Source: Verrucomicrobiota bacterium
GTDB lineage: Bacteria; Verrucomicrobiota; Verrucomicrobiia; Limisphaerales; UBA8199
Direction of reading: 5' to 3'
NCBI GenBank assembly: GCA_012517205.1
Contig: JAAYVL010000124.1
Coordinates: forward strand, 1-46,837
Length of the DNA: 46,837 nucleotides
A program made the translations under genes and the position numbers. Positions within the stretch are counted from its first letter, which is position 1. Every line of letters begins with the position of its first letter. The notes under the pieces were generated by a model. That model had not been told where the DNA came from. It saw only the letters and a program-made list of their open reading frames with translations, and did no database searches. Of this stretch, positions 37,575 to 46,258 are shown piece by piece.

Positions 37575-38285
37575 ATGCGCAATCCCATCCTCGCGGCGCT
37601 GGATGTGCCCACCGCGGACGAAGCCCTGCGGCTGGTGCGGCAGCTCGCCCCGGTCTGCGGCGGCTTCAAAGTCGGCAGCGAGCTGTTTACCGCCGCCGGC
37701 CCCGGCATCGTCCGGCAAATCCGCGGCCAGAACGCCGCGGTCTTCCTCGACCTCAAGTTCCACGACATCCCTCATACCGTCGCGCGCGCGGTGGCCGCCG
37801 CCACGCGGCTGGGGGTGCAAATGCTCACGGTGCATGCCGGCGGCGGAAGGTCCATGCTCCAGGCCGCCGAACAGGCCGCCCGGGAAACCGCCGCCCAAAT
37901 GGGCCAGCCCCCTCCGCTGGTGCTGGGCGTCACGGTGCTGACCAGCCTTGATGACGAAGCCCTCGGCCAAATCGGCTGCGAACCCCACGCCGGCCGCCAG
38001 GTCCTGCGCCTGGCGCAACTGGCCGCCCAGGCCGGCTTGCGCGGCCTGGTCTGCTCCCCGCACGAAATCACCGAACTCCGCCAATCCCTCCCCTCCGCCC
38101 TGCAACTGGTCATCCCCGGCATCCGGCCCGGCACCGTGGCCGGGGACGATCAAAAACGCACCCTCACCCCGCGCGCGGCGCTCGCCCGGGGCGCCAACTG
38201 GCTGGTGATTGGCCGGCCGATCTGCGCCGCCCCTAACCCGCGCGCCGCCGCCGAGCAGATTCTCAACGACCTCGCCAGCCCTTAA
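37575..38285 (+). CDS. pyrF: Orotidine-5'-phosphate decarboxylase
   Basis: A 236-residue TIM-barrel enzyme that makes UMP in pyrimidine synthesis. The catalytic charged network is in VFLDLKFHDIPHTV (D-x-K-x-x-D). The phosphate-binding end is LVIPGIRPGTVAGDDQKR and WLVIGRPICAAPNP, and LAALDVPTADEAL opens the barrel. The ATG at 37575 starts the barrel; an in-frame TTG 12 bases upstream is less likely. It is the short bacterial class I form. It is followed 30 bp later by a putative sugar isomerase/epimerase gene. Confidence 0.96.
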   Translation: MRNPILAALDVPTADEALRLVRQLAPVCGGFKVGSELFTAAGPGIVRQIRGQNAAVFLDLKFHDIPHTVARAVAAATRLGVQMLTVHAGGGRSMLQAAEQAARETAAQMGQPPPLVLGVTVLTSLDDEALGQIGCEPHAGRQVLRLAQLAAQAGLRGLVCSPHEITELRQSLPSALQLVIPGIRPGTVAGDDQKRTLTPRAALARGANWLVIGRPICAAPNPRAAAEQILNDLASP

Positions 38286-38315
38286 CCCCCGCTGCCGCCC
38301 GCAACCCCCATCCCC

Positions 38316-39209
38316 ATGACCGCCCCCACGAAAACCGCGCTCCCCGCGCTCTCCCGGCGGGCCATGATGCGCTGCTCGGTGCAGGCCACCGCCAGCCTGG
38401 CCCTGGCAACCCACTGCGCGCCGCTCCTGGCCGCGCCGCGCCGGCGGCGCTTCAAGATCGGCGCGTGCGACTGGTCCCTCGGCAAACAGGCCGACCCGGG
38501 CGCCTTCGCGCTCGCCCGGCAGATCGGCCTGGACGGCGTGCAGGTCAGCCTGGGCACCGCCAGCGACGATATGCGGCTCCGCCAGCCCGGCGCGCAGCGG
38601 CAATACCGGGACGCCGCCCGCCAGGCCGGCCTGGAAATCGCCTCGCTGGCCATCGGCGAGTTGAATCACGTGCCCTACAAAAGCGATCCCCGCGCCGTCC
38701 CCTGGGTGCGCGGCAGCATTGACGCCGCCCGGGCCCTGGGCGTGCGCGTCATCCTCCTGGCCTTCTTCCACCGGGGCGACTTGCGCGACGACCCGGCGGG
38801 CGTGGAGGAAGTCGTCCGCCGCCTCAAAGCCGTCGCGCCCCGGGCGGAAAAGGCCGGCGTCACGCTGGGCATCGAAAGCTGGCTCAGCGCCGGGCAGCAC
38901 CTCGACCTCCTGCAGCGCGTGGGCTCCCCGGCCGTGCGGGTCTATTACGATGTCTGCAACGCCAACGACCGGGGCTACGACCTCTACGAGGAAATCCGCA
39001 CGCTGGGCCCGCGCATCTGCGAGCTGCACGCCAAGGAAAACGGCGCGCTGCTGGGCCAGGGCAAGGTGGACTTCCACAAAGTCCGCGCCGCCCTGGACGA
39101 CATCGGCTACCGCGGCTGGATTCAAATCGAGGGCGCCCTCCCGCCCGGCCAGCCGCTGCTGGAAAGCTACCAGGCCAACTGCCGGTTCCTCCGCGGCGTC
39201 CTGGCCTGA
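38316..39209 (+). CDS. Exported sugar phosphate isomerase/epimerase-like TIM barrel
   Basis: A 297-residue protein of the xylose-isomerase-like/AP endonuclease 2 TIM-barrel family. The N-terminus has a Tat-like signal (ALSRRAMMRCSVQATASLALATHC). The barrel begins FKIGACDWSLGKQADPGAFALARQIG. Metal-site residues appear in TLGIESWL, RVYYDVCNAND, ELHAKENGALLGQGKVDF and WIQIEGA. These proteins are plentiful in Verrucomicrobia and Planctomycetes, where some act on 3-keto sugars or inositols. The exact substrate is unknown. Tat export suggests the metal is loaded in the cytoplasm. It follows pyrF closely but is functionally unrelated. Confidence 0.85.
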   Translation: MTAPTKTALPALSRRAMMRCSVQATASLALATHCAPLLAAPRRRRFKIGACDWSLGKQADPGAFALARQIGLDGVQVSLGTASDDMRLRQPGAQRQYRDAARQAGLEIASLAIGELNHVPYKSDPRAVPWVRGSIDAARALGVRVILLAFFHRGDLRDDPAGVEEVVRRLKAVAPRAEKAGVTLGIESWLSAGQHLDLLQRVGSPAVRVYYDVCNANDRGYDLYEEIRTLGPRICELHAKENGALLGQGKVDFHKVRAALDDIGYRGWIQIEGALPPGQPLLESYQANCRFLRGVLA

Positions 39210-39220
39210 GCGCGCGGGCG

Positions 39221-40537
39221 CTACGGCGCCGGCTCGACCGTCTCCACGATCAGCGGCGGCGCGGCCACCGGCTGCGCGGCCACCTCGAAGGCGGCCTTCA
39301 ACCGGGCGCATGCGGCATCCGCCTGCGCCGCGTCGGCGGCGTGAACCCGCGCCAGCACCCCCCCGGCGGGAACGGCCTCGCCGATTTTGGCCAGCGCGTC
39401 AACCCCCACGTCGTAGTTGATGCCCGCCTCCTTCGTAAAGCGCCCCCCGCCCAGGTCGCGCACCACTTCGCCGATGATGCGGGCATCGCAGCGCGCGACA
39501 AAACCCGCCGCCGGCGCTTTCAACGCCGCCACCACCGGCGCGGTGTGATCCCGGGCCAGCTTCCCGGCAAAGGCCGCGAGATCCGCTCCCTGCGCGGCGA
39601 TCATCTCATCCCACTTCCGCCGCGGCTGGCCGGAGTCCAGGCACGCAGCGGCCTGCGCGTGCGCGGCGGCCAGGGTCGCCGCCTTGCCGGTCTGGACGAG
39701 CAGGTGGGCGGCGCACGCGAGCACCAGCTCGCGCAAATCCCCGGGCCCCCGGCCGTCCAGGCAGAGCACGGATTCCTTGACTTCGAGCCAGTTGCCGGCG
39801 GCGCGGCCCAGCGGCGTCTCCATGTTCGTGAGCAGCGCCCGGGTGTTGACGCCGCACTCGGCGCTCAGCGTCACCAGCGCGCGGGCCAGCGCGCGCGCCT
39901 TTTCCCGCGTGGGCATGAACGCCGCCGCGCCAAACTTCACGTCCAGCACCAGCGCGCCGAGCCCCTCGGCCAGTTTCTTGGACAGGATGGACGCCACGAT
40001 CAGCGGGATGGACGGCACCGTGGCCGTGGCGTCGCGCAGCGCATACAGCTCCTTGTCCGCCGGCACCATGCGCTCGGTCTGGCCCCCGATGACGCACCCC
40101 ACGCGCTGCACCAGCTCCACGATGCGCCCGGCGGGGGGCAGGCTCTGAAAACCCGGAATCGAATCCAGCTTGTCCAGCGTGCCGCCGGTGATGCCAAGGC
40201 CGCGCCCCGAAATCATCGGCACCCGGAACCCCAGGCACGCCAGCAGCGGCGCCAGCGGCAGCGATACCTTGTCCCCGATCCCCCCGGTCGAATGTTTATC
40301 CACCAGCGGCCGCGGGTCCGGCGGAAATTGCAGCACCTCCCCCGAGTCGCGCATGGCCAGCGTCAGCGCCCGGGTCTCCGCGGTCGTCAAGCCGCGGAAA
40401 TACACCGCCATGAGAAAGGCGGCCACCTGGTAGCTCGGGATTTGCCCGGCGGTATAGGCCCGGATGAACTCCTGGATTTGCTCCGCGGCCAGCTCCTGGC
40501 CCTCGCGCTTGGCTTCGATTAATGGCAGAAAGTGCAC
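39221..40537 (-). CDS. deoA: Thymidine/pyrimidine-nucleoside phosphorylase
   Basis: A 438-residue phosphorylase splitting thymidine (and perhaps uridine) to base and sugar-1-phosphate. Motifs are VDKHSTGGIGDKVSL, MISGRGLGITGGTLDKL, VPADKELYALRDATATV, DVKFGAAAFM and the C-terminal GINYDVGVDALAKIGEAV. No ATG is near the expected N-terminus. The GTG at 40537 gives (M)HFLPLIEAKREGQELAAEQI, which aligns with the family opening, so it is chosen with moderate certainty. The frame stays open upstream to 40750 over the divergent gene. The symbol deoA is used for family membership; a pdp-type broad specificity is possible. Confidence 0.92.
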   Translation of the reverse strand: MHFLPLIEAKREGQELAAEQIQEFIRAYTAGQIPSYQVAAFLMAVYFRGLTTAETRALTLAMRDSGEVLQFPPDPRPLVDKHSTGGIGDKVSLPLAPLLACLGFRVPMISGRGLGITGGTLDKLDSIPGFQSLPPAGRIVELVQRVGCVIGGQTERMVPADKELYALRDATATVPSIPLIVASILSKKLAEGLGALVLDVKFGAAAFMPTREKARALARALVTLSAECGVNTRALLTNMETPLGRAAGNWLEVKESVLCLDGRGPGDLRELVLACAAHLLVQTGKAATLAAAHAQAAACLDSGQPRRKWDEMIAAQGADLAAFAGKLARDHTAPVVAALKAPAAGFVARCDARIIGEVVRDLGGGRFTKEAGINYDVGVDALAKIGEAVPAGGVLARVHAADAAQADAACARLKAAFEVAAQPVAAPPLIVETVEPAP

Positions 40538-40607
40538 CGGTGCAAAGTCGCAAACCCGCGCCCGAAGGCAATGCCAAACTGCGCCGCCGCCAACGCGCAA
40601 ACTGGAG

Positions 40608-40636
40608 TTGGCAACGGCGCTGGAAAGCTTTAACTT
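40608..40636 (+). promoter_or_regulatory. Possible promoter of the DUF1549/DUF1501 operon
   Basis: TTGGCA at 40608-40613 and TAACTT at 40631-40636 are spaced by 17 bp, 31 bp before the first start codon. The match is fair. Confidence 0.4.
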
Positions 40637-40667
40637 ATTTGAGCCGCGCCGATTTGGCCGCGGCCTG

Positions 40668-42299
40668 ATGATGAAAACCGCCTTCGCGCTTGCGTTTGTG
40701 CTGCTGGCATGGCCCGCCGCCGCCGCCGAGGCCCAGCCCGGCCCGTCCATCTACGAGGCCCCGCCGCCCCCGGCGCCCGACAACCCGATTGACCAGCAGG
40801 TCCGGGAGCGGTTGTCCACCCTGGGCATCCCGCCGACGCTCTGCTCCGACGCCGTGTTCATCCGGCGCGTCAGCCTGGACCTCCTCGGCAAACTGCCCAC
40901 CGCCGCCGAAGCCCGCGCCTTCATCACCGACCCCGACACCGCAAACAAACGCCGCCGCCTCATTGACCGCTGGCTCCAGCGCGAGGAGTTCGCCGATTAC
41001 TGGGCGATGAAGTGGGGCGACCTCCTCCGCATCAAGGCCGAGTTCCCGGTCAACCTCTGGCCCAACGCCGCCCAGGCCTACCATCGCTGGGTCCGCGCCG
41101 CCCTCGCCCGCAACCAGCCCTACGACCAGTTCGCCCGCGAACTGCTCACCGCCAGCGGCAGCAACTTCCGCGTCGGCCCGGTCAACTTCTACCGCGCCCT
41201 CCCCAACCGCACCCCGGAAGGCATCGCCGCCGGCGCCGCCCTCATCTTCATGGGCACGCGCACCGACGCCTGGCCGGAATCCCAGCTCGCCGGGCTGGCG
41301 GCCTGCTTCTCCCAGGTCGGCTACAAGCCCACGCGCGAGTGGAAGGAGGAAATCGTCTTCTGGGACCCGCTGAAAGACATCCCCGAAGCCACCAACGGCC
41401 TCGCCGTCCTCCCGCCGCCGCCCCGCTCCAACGCCCCGCCCCGCACCGCCGTCTTTCCCGACGGCACGCGCGCCCCGCTCTCCGCCGAGCGCGACCCCCG
41501 CGAGGTCTTTGCCGACTGGCTCACCGCTCCCGGCAACCCCTGGTTCGCCCGCAATATCGCCAACCGCGTCTGGGCCTGGCTCCTGGGCCGCGGCCTCATC
41601 CACGAGCCGGACGACCTCCGCCCGGACAACCCGCCCAGCAACCCCGCGCTCCTGGCCTATCTCGAAAAGGAGCTGGTCGCCAGCCACTACGACCTCAAGC
41701 ATCTTTTCCGGATCATCCTCAACTCCCAAACCTACCAGTCCTCCTCCCTGCCCCGGGGCGACGTCGCGCTGGCCGAAGCCAACCAGGGCTGCTACGTCCT
41801 GCGCCGCCTCGAGGCCGAGGTGCTGATTGACGCCATCAACCAAATCACCGGCACGTCCGACCTCTACACCAGCGCCATCCCGGAGCCGTTCACTTACATC
41901 CCCTCCGACCAGCCCGCCGTGGCCCTGGCCGACGGCAGCATCACCAGCCCGTTCCTCGCCCTGTTCGGCCGCTCCGCCCGCGCCACCGGCATGGAAAACG
42001 AGCGCATCAACAAGATGCTCCCGCCGCAGTGGCTCCACCTGCTCAACTCCAGCCACATCCAGCGCAAGCTCGAACAAGGCCCCGGCCTCCGCGCCCTGGG
42101 CGCCCCGCCCCGCCAGCCCCGGGTCATCGCCACCAACCTCTACCTCGCCATCCTCTCCCGCTTCCCCTCCCCCGACGAACTTAAAGTCCTCGAAAATTAT
42201 ATCCGCTCCGCCCGCCTCAAATCCGAGCCGCGGCGCGAGCATTTGGTGGACATCGCCTGGGCGTTGATCAACAGCCCCGAATTCATCTACCGCCATTAA
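40668..42299 (+). CDS. Exported DUF1549/DUF1553 protein
   Basis: A 543-residue exported protein. The signal peptide (MMKTAFALAFVLLAWPAAAAEA) fits the ATG at 40668 (a second ATG follows at once). DUF1549 covers about residues 40-250 (FIRRVSLDLLGKLPTAAEARAFI, WLQREEFADYWAMKWGDLLRIK) and DUF1553 the rest (DWLTAPGNPWFARNIANRVWAWLLGRGLI, LVASHYDLKHLFRIILNSQTYQ, FGRSARATGMENERIN). Many planctomycete relatives carry a cytochrome c (CxxCH) domain in front; here it is missing. The pair occurs as a conserved neighbour of DUF1501 genes; its biochemical role is not known. It starts the three-gene operon. Confidence 0.92.
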   Translation: MMKTAFALAFVLLAWPAAAAEAQPGPSIYEAPPPPAPDNPIDQQVRERLSTLGIPPTLCSDAVFIRRVSLDLLGKLPTAAEARAFITDPDTANKRRRLIDRWLQREEFADYWAMKWGDLLRIKAEFPVNLWPNAAQAYHRWVRAALARNQPYDQFARELLTASGSNFRVGPVNFYRALPNRTPEGIAAGAALIFMGTRTDAWPESQLAGLAACFSQVGYKPTREWKEEIVFWDPLKDIPEATNGLAVLPPPPRSNAPPRTAVFPDGTRAPLSAERDPREVFADWLTAPGNPWFARNIANRVWAWLLGRGLIHEPDDLRPDNPPSNPALLAYLEKELVASHYDLKHLFRIILNSQTYQSSSLPRGDVALAEANQGCYVLRRLEAEVLIDAINQITGTSDLYTSAIPEPFTYIPSDQPAVALADGSITSPFLALFGRSARATGMENERINKMLPPQWLHLLNSSHIQRKLEQGPGLRALGAPPRQPRVIATNLYLAILSRFPSPDELKVLENYIRSARLKSEPRREHLVDIAWALINSPEFIYRH

Positions 42300-42342
42300 G
42301 CATGCTGACCCTCCTCTCCCATACCCATTCCTCCGTCAAATT

Positions 42343-43749
42343 ATGAGCCGCCAACCCTCTCCCCCCCGACCGCCCGCGCCCGCCGCGCCCCTGGGCCTGT
42401 CGCTCCACCTGCCGCTCTCCCGCCGCCAGGCCTTGCGCCTCAGCCTCTTCAGCACCGCCGGCTTGCTCGTGAGCCCCCGCCACCTGTTCGGCGCCGCCGC
42501 GCCCGCGCCCGCCGCCGCGTCCGCCGCCGCCGGCCCCGCCGTCCGCAAAGCCAAATCCATCATCCAGATTTTCCTCTGGGGCGGCATGTCCCACAACGAC
42601 ACCTGGGATCCCAAGCCCGACGCCGGCTACGACTACAACGGGCCGATGAAAACCTTTCTGCCCACCAACGTCCCGGGCATCACCCTCAGCGAATGGTTCC
42701 CGCGGCTGGCCAAACAGGCCGACAAGTTCGCCCTCATCCGCAGCATGACCCACCGCAACAACGGGCATGAAACCGCCGCCTACCTCATGCAAACCGCCCA
42801 CGCCCCCGGCGGCCGCCTCGCCTACCCCAGCGTCGGCGCGGTCTTCGCCTATCTCCGCAGCGAAGATTACCAGGGCCTGATCCCGCCCTACGTCGTGCTC
42901 ACCCAGCCCCAGGGCCGGTTCTCCGAAGAGGGATTCCTCGGCCCGCGCTTCAAGCCGTTCGCCACCGGCGGCGATCCCAACGCCAGCCGCTTCGAGGTGG
43001 AAGGGGTGGTCGCCCGCGGCATCAGCGACGACCGCCAGAAAAACCGGCGCGACCTGCTCGAGCAACTTAACACCCTGGGCCGGGCCGCCGCCGCCAACCC
43101 GCTCATGGCCGCGTCCGAGGAAGCCAAACAAAACGCCTACGGCCTCATCCTCGGCGAAGGCCGCGCCGTGTTCGACCTGGGACGCGAAAAACCCGAGCTG
43201 CGCGACCTCTACGGCCGCCACACCTTCGGCCAGGATTGCCTCGCCGCCCGCCGCCTGGTCGAGGCCGGCGTCCCGTACATCGTCATCAATTACCCCGGCG
43301 GCTGGGACACCCACAAAGACCACTTCCAAACCATGAACCGGCAATGCCCCCAGCTCGACCAGGGCCTGGCCGCGCTGCTCCAGGACCTCCACCAGCGCGG
43401 CTTGCTCGACTCGACCCTCGTCTGGTGCTCCGGCGAGTTCGGCCGCACGCCCAAAATTGACTGGCAGCCGCCCTGGAACGGCGGCCGCAACCACTACGGC
43501 AATGTCTTCACCGTCCTGGTCGCCGGCGGCGGCTTCAAAGGCGGCCAGGTCGTCGGCGCGTCCACCGCCAAAGCCGAGGAAGTCCAGGACCGCCCCGTCT
43601 ATCCCGCCGACCTGCTCGGCAGCATCTACCACCTCGGCGGCCTGGACCCCAACGCCAAACTGCCGCATCCCATGGGCCTCGACGCTTTTGTGCTGCCCTC
43701 CGCCGCGGAGGGCGTCAAGTCCGCCGGCCTGCTCACCGAAATCATGTAG
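42343..43749 (+). CDS. Tat-exported DUF1501 protein
   Basis: A 468-residue protein of the DUF1501 family (alkaline phosphatase-like fold). A Tat-type signal is present (LSRRQALRLSLFSTAGLLVS). The fold's metal and active-site regions are IIQIFLWGGMSHNDTWDPKPDA, RSMTHRNNGHETAAYLM, VINYPGGWDTHKDH, LVWCSGEFGRTPKI and GRNHYGNVFTVLVAGGG. It lies 43 bp after the DUF1549/1553 gene. The two are a fixed pair in Planctomycetes and Verrucomicrobia and have been linked, without firm proof, to handling sulfated or other complex glycans. Function is inferred from family only. Confidence 0.93.
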   Translation: MSRQPSPPRPPAPAAPLGLSLHLPLSRRQALRLSLFSTAGLLVSPRHLFGAAAPAPAAASAAAGPAVRKAKSIIQIFLWGGMSHNDTWDPKPDAGYDYNGPMKTFLPTNVPGITLSEWFPRLAKQADKFALIRSMTHRNNGHETAAYLMQTAHAPGGRLAYPSVGAVFAYLRSEDYQGLIPPYVVLTQPQGRFSEEGFLGPRFKPFATGGDPNASRFEVEGVVARGISDDRQKNRRDLLEQLNTLGRAAAANPLMAASEEAKQNAYGLILGEGRAVFDLGREKPELRDLYGRHTFGQDCLAARRLVEAGVPYIVINYPGGWDTHKDHFQTMNRQCPQLDQGLAALLQDLHQRGLLDSTLVWCSGEFGRTPKIDWQPPWNGGRNHYGNVFTVLVAGGGFKGGQVVGASTAKAEEVQDRPVYPADLLGSIYHLGGLDPNAKLPHPMGLDAFVLPSAAEGVKSAGLLTEIM

Positions 43750-43768
43750 CCCCCGCCCCGCGCCTGCC

Positions 43769-45976
43769 ATGCCGCTCTCCGCTCTCTCTCGCGCCGCCGC
43801 CCTCCTGGCCGCCGCGCTCCTGGCCGCCGCGCTCCCCGCCCGGGCCCAGCCCCGCCCCTACGTCGGCTTCGTCTATCCTGCCGGCGGTCAGCAAGGCACT
43901 ACCTTTGCCGTCAAACTGGGCGGCCAGAACCTGAACGACGCCCGCGAGGCGCGCGTCACCGGCACGGGCGTCTCCGCCCGCGTCGTCGAATGTTATCGGC
44001 GGCTCAACAACCAGGAAATGAACCTCCTCAACGAGCAGCTCCGGCAGCTCAAACGAACCACCTCCGCCTCCGACGCCGCCGTGATGAACGCGGACACCCC
44101 CATGATGGCGGCCCCCCTGACGCCCGCGCCCGCGTCCGCTTCGCCGCCCGGCGCCGCCCCCGGGGCCGCCCCCGCCGCCGCCGACCGCCAGCTCATGGCG
44201 CGCATCGAAAAGCGCGCCGCCGAATACTGCAACCGCCCCGCCAGCGCCGCCCTGGCCTGCCTGGTCTTCCTCGAAGTCACGATCGCCCCCGACGCGCAAC
44301 CCGGCGCGCGCGAACTCCGCATCCGCACCCCCCTGGGCCTGTCCAACCCGATGGTCTTCCACGTTGGCCAACTGCCCGAGCATACCCGCCCCCCCATGCT
44401 CACCAGCAGCCAGCAGGTGCTGGGCAAGGAAGCCCTCTCCCTGCGCCATCGCCCGCCCGAAGAAGCCCTGGTGCGCGTCTCCCTCCCCTGCGTCCTCAAC
44501 GGCCAGGTCGCCTCCGGCGAAATCAACCAATACCGCTTCACCGCCCGCAAGGGCCAGCGCCTCGTCATCACCACCCAGGCCCGCCAGCTCGTCCCCTTCA
44601 TCGCCGACGCCGTCCCCGGCTGGTTCCAGCCGGTCCTGCTCCTGCGCGACGCCGCCGGCCGGGAAATCGCCTACCAGGACGACTACCGCTTCAACCCCGA
44701 CCCCACCCTTCTTTGCCAGGTGCCCCGCGACGGAGATTACATCCTCAGCATCTACGACAGCCTCTACCGCGGGCGCGAGGATTTCGTCTATCGCCTCAGC
44801 CTGGGCGAGCTGCCGTTCATCACCAGCATCTTCCCCCTCGGCGCCTCAACCAACGCGGCGCCTCCCATCCGCGCCCAGGGCTGGAACCTCGACAGCCACC
44901 GGCTGGCGCCCCCGCCCGCCGGCGCCGGCCCCGGCATCCATTTCCTGACCGCGCGCAAGCAAGACCTCCTGTCCCCCCCCGTCCCCTTCGCGCTGGACGC
45001 CCTGCCCGACCGCGCCGAACAGGAACCCAACCAGCCCCAGGAGCGCGCCCAGCCGGTCTCCCTGCCCATCATGATTAACGGGCACATCAACCAGCCCGGC
45101 GACGAGGACCTGTTCCGCTTCACTGGCCGCGCCGGCCAGACCATCGCCGCCGAAGTCTTCGCCCGCCGCCTCGCCTCCCCGCTCGATTCCATCCTCAAAC
45201 TGACCGACAGCGCCGGCCGCCTCCTGGCCTGGAACGACGACTGCGAAGACTTCGCCGCGGGCATCAACACCCACCATGCCGATTCCTTTCTCCTGGCCAC
45301 CCTGCCCGCCGACGGCGACTACTGCATTCATCTCGGCGACATCGCCCGCCACGCCGGCCCCGAATACGCCTACCGCCTCTGCCTCCGCCCGGCCCGGCCC
45401 GATTTCGACCTCCGCGTGGTCCCCTCCAGCGTCAATCTCCGCCCCCGATCCTCCGCCGCGCTCAGCGTCCACGTCCTCCGGCGCGAGGGCTTCACCGGCC
45501 CCATCAAAATCTCCCTCGCCGACCCGCCCCCCGGATTCTTCGCCAACCCGGTCTTCCTGTCCGGCACCCAAACCGTCGCCCGCCTGAGCTTGAAAACCTC
45601 GCTGCTTGAAACCCCCGAACCCGTCCGCCTCACCCTCGCCGGCACCGCCAAAATCGGCAACCGCCAGGTCTCCCGCATCGCCGTCCCCGCCGAAGACCGC
45701 ATGCAGGCGTTCCTCTGGCGGCATCTCGTTCCCGCTTCGGAACTCCTCGCCACCGTTTACAATCCCGCCGCGCCGCCCCCGCCCGGACGCCCCCTGCCCA
45801 CTCTCCCGCCCGCGCCGCTCGCCGGAACCACCACCAACTCGTCCGGCGACAAACCCAAATTCACCCGGCAACAAATCGCCAGACGCCTCCGCGAGTTGAA
45901 TTCCCTCTTCCAGGAAAACCTCCTCACCGAAGACTTCTACCTCCGCAAAGTCGCCGAGTGCGAACCCGCCCTCTGA
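43769..45976 (+). CDS. Secreted PPC-domain repeat protein
   Basis: A 735-residue exported protein, third gene of the operon, 19 bp after the DUF1501 stop. The start at 43769 gives an Ala-rich signal (AAALLAAALLAAALPARA). An N-terminal IPT/TIG-like domain (FVYPAGGQQGTTFAVKLGGQNLNDA) is followed by a long Ala/Pro-rich linker. Two bacterial pre-peptidase C-terminal (PPC)-type sandwiches follow: INQYRFTARKGQRLVITTQA...DGDYILSIYDSLYRG and DEDLFRFTGRAGQTIAAEVFA...DGDYCIHLGDIARHAG. A further beta domain and a helical tail (KFTRQQIARRLRELNSLFQENLLTEDFY) close the chain. No protease domain is seen. A role beside the DUF1549/DUF1501 proteins at the cell surface is inferred. Confidence 0.88.
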   Translation: MPLSALSRAAALLAAALLAAALPARAQPRPYVGFVYPAGGQQGTTFAVKLGGQNLNDAREARVTGTGVSARVVECYRRLNNQEMNLLNEQLRQLKRTTSASDAAVMNADTPMMAAPLTPAPASASPPGAAPGAAPAAADRQLMARIEKRAAEYCNRPASAALACLVFLEVTIAPDAQPGARELRIRTPLGLSNPMVFHVGQLPEHTRPPMLTSSQQVLGKEALSLRHRPPEEALVRVSLPCVLNGQVASGEINQYRFTARKGQRLVITTQARQLVPFIADAVPGWFQPVLLLRDAAGREIAYQDDYRFNPDPTLLCQVPRDGDYILSIYDSLYRGREDFVYRLSLGELPFITSIFPLGASTNAAPPIRAQGWNLDSHRLAPPPAGAGPGIHFLTARKQDLLSPPVPFALDALPDRAEQEPNQPQERAQPVSLPIMINGHINQPGDEDLFRFTGRAGQTIAAEVFARRLASPLDSILKLTDSAGRLLAWNDDCEDFAAGINTHHADSFLLATLPADGDYCIHLGDIARHAGPEYAYRLCLRPARPDFDLRVVPSSVNLRPRSSAALSVHVLRREGFTGPIKISLADPPPGFFANPVFLSGTQTVARLSLKTSLLETPEPVRLTLAGTAKIGNRQVSRIAVPAEDRMQAFLWRHLVPASELLATVYNPAAPPPPGRPLPTLPPAPLAGTTTNSSGDKPKFTRQQIARRLRELNSLFQENLLTEDFYLRKVAECEPAL

Positions 45977-46258
45977 TCCCGGCGCCTCCCGTTCCGGGCA
46001 CCTGCCCATCGGCAGACGCAACTCCCGCCCCCGCATAGGAACCCAAAGGCCGCAAACCATCCCGCCCCTGTTCTTCATCGCGCCGCGGGAGAACGCGCAG
46101 CCGGCAAAGGGCGCGGAGCACTGCGCAGGCGCGCGCGGACGGCAAGGGGACGCACTGTGCCGCGCGGAAACACGCAGCGCGCCGAAGCGCCCTCCCGTTC
46201 CTTGCCAGCCGCGTGCCCGCACGCGGCGTTCGGGCCAACCAAGAGTCGGATTAGAGTC
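45977..46258. other. Intergenic region, nothing recognised
   Basis: 282 bp between convergent genes. A minus-strand frame crosses it without recognisable sequence. No terminator with a T tract stands out. Confidence 0.4.

Noticed and set aside
37521-39311. A 596-residue minus-strand open frame
   Set aside because: It is antisense to pyrF and the TIM-barrel gene, both clearly recognised. It has no motif.
44846-46222. A 458-residue minus-strand open frame
   Set aside because: It is antisense to the PPC-repeat gene and low in complexity (Gly/Glu/Val-rich).
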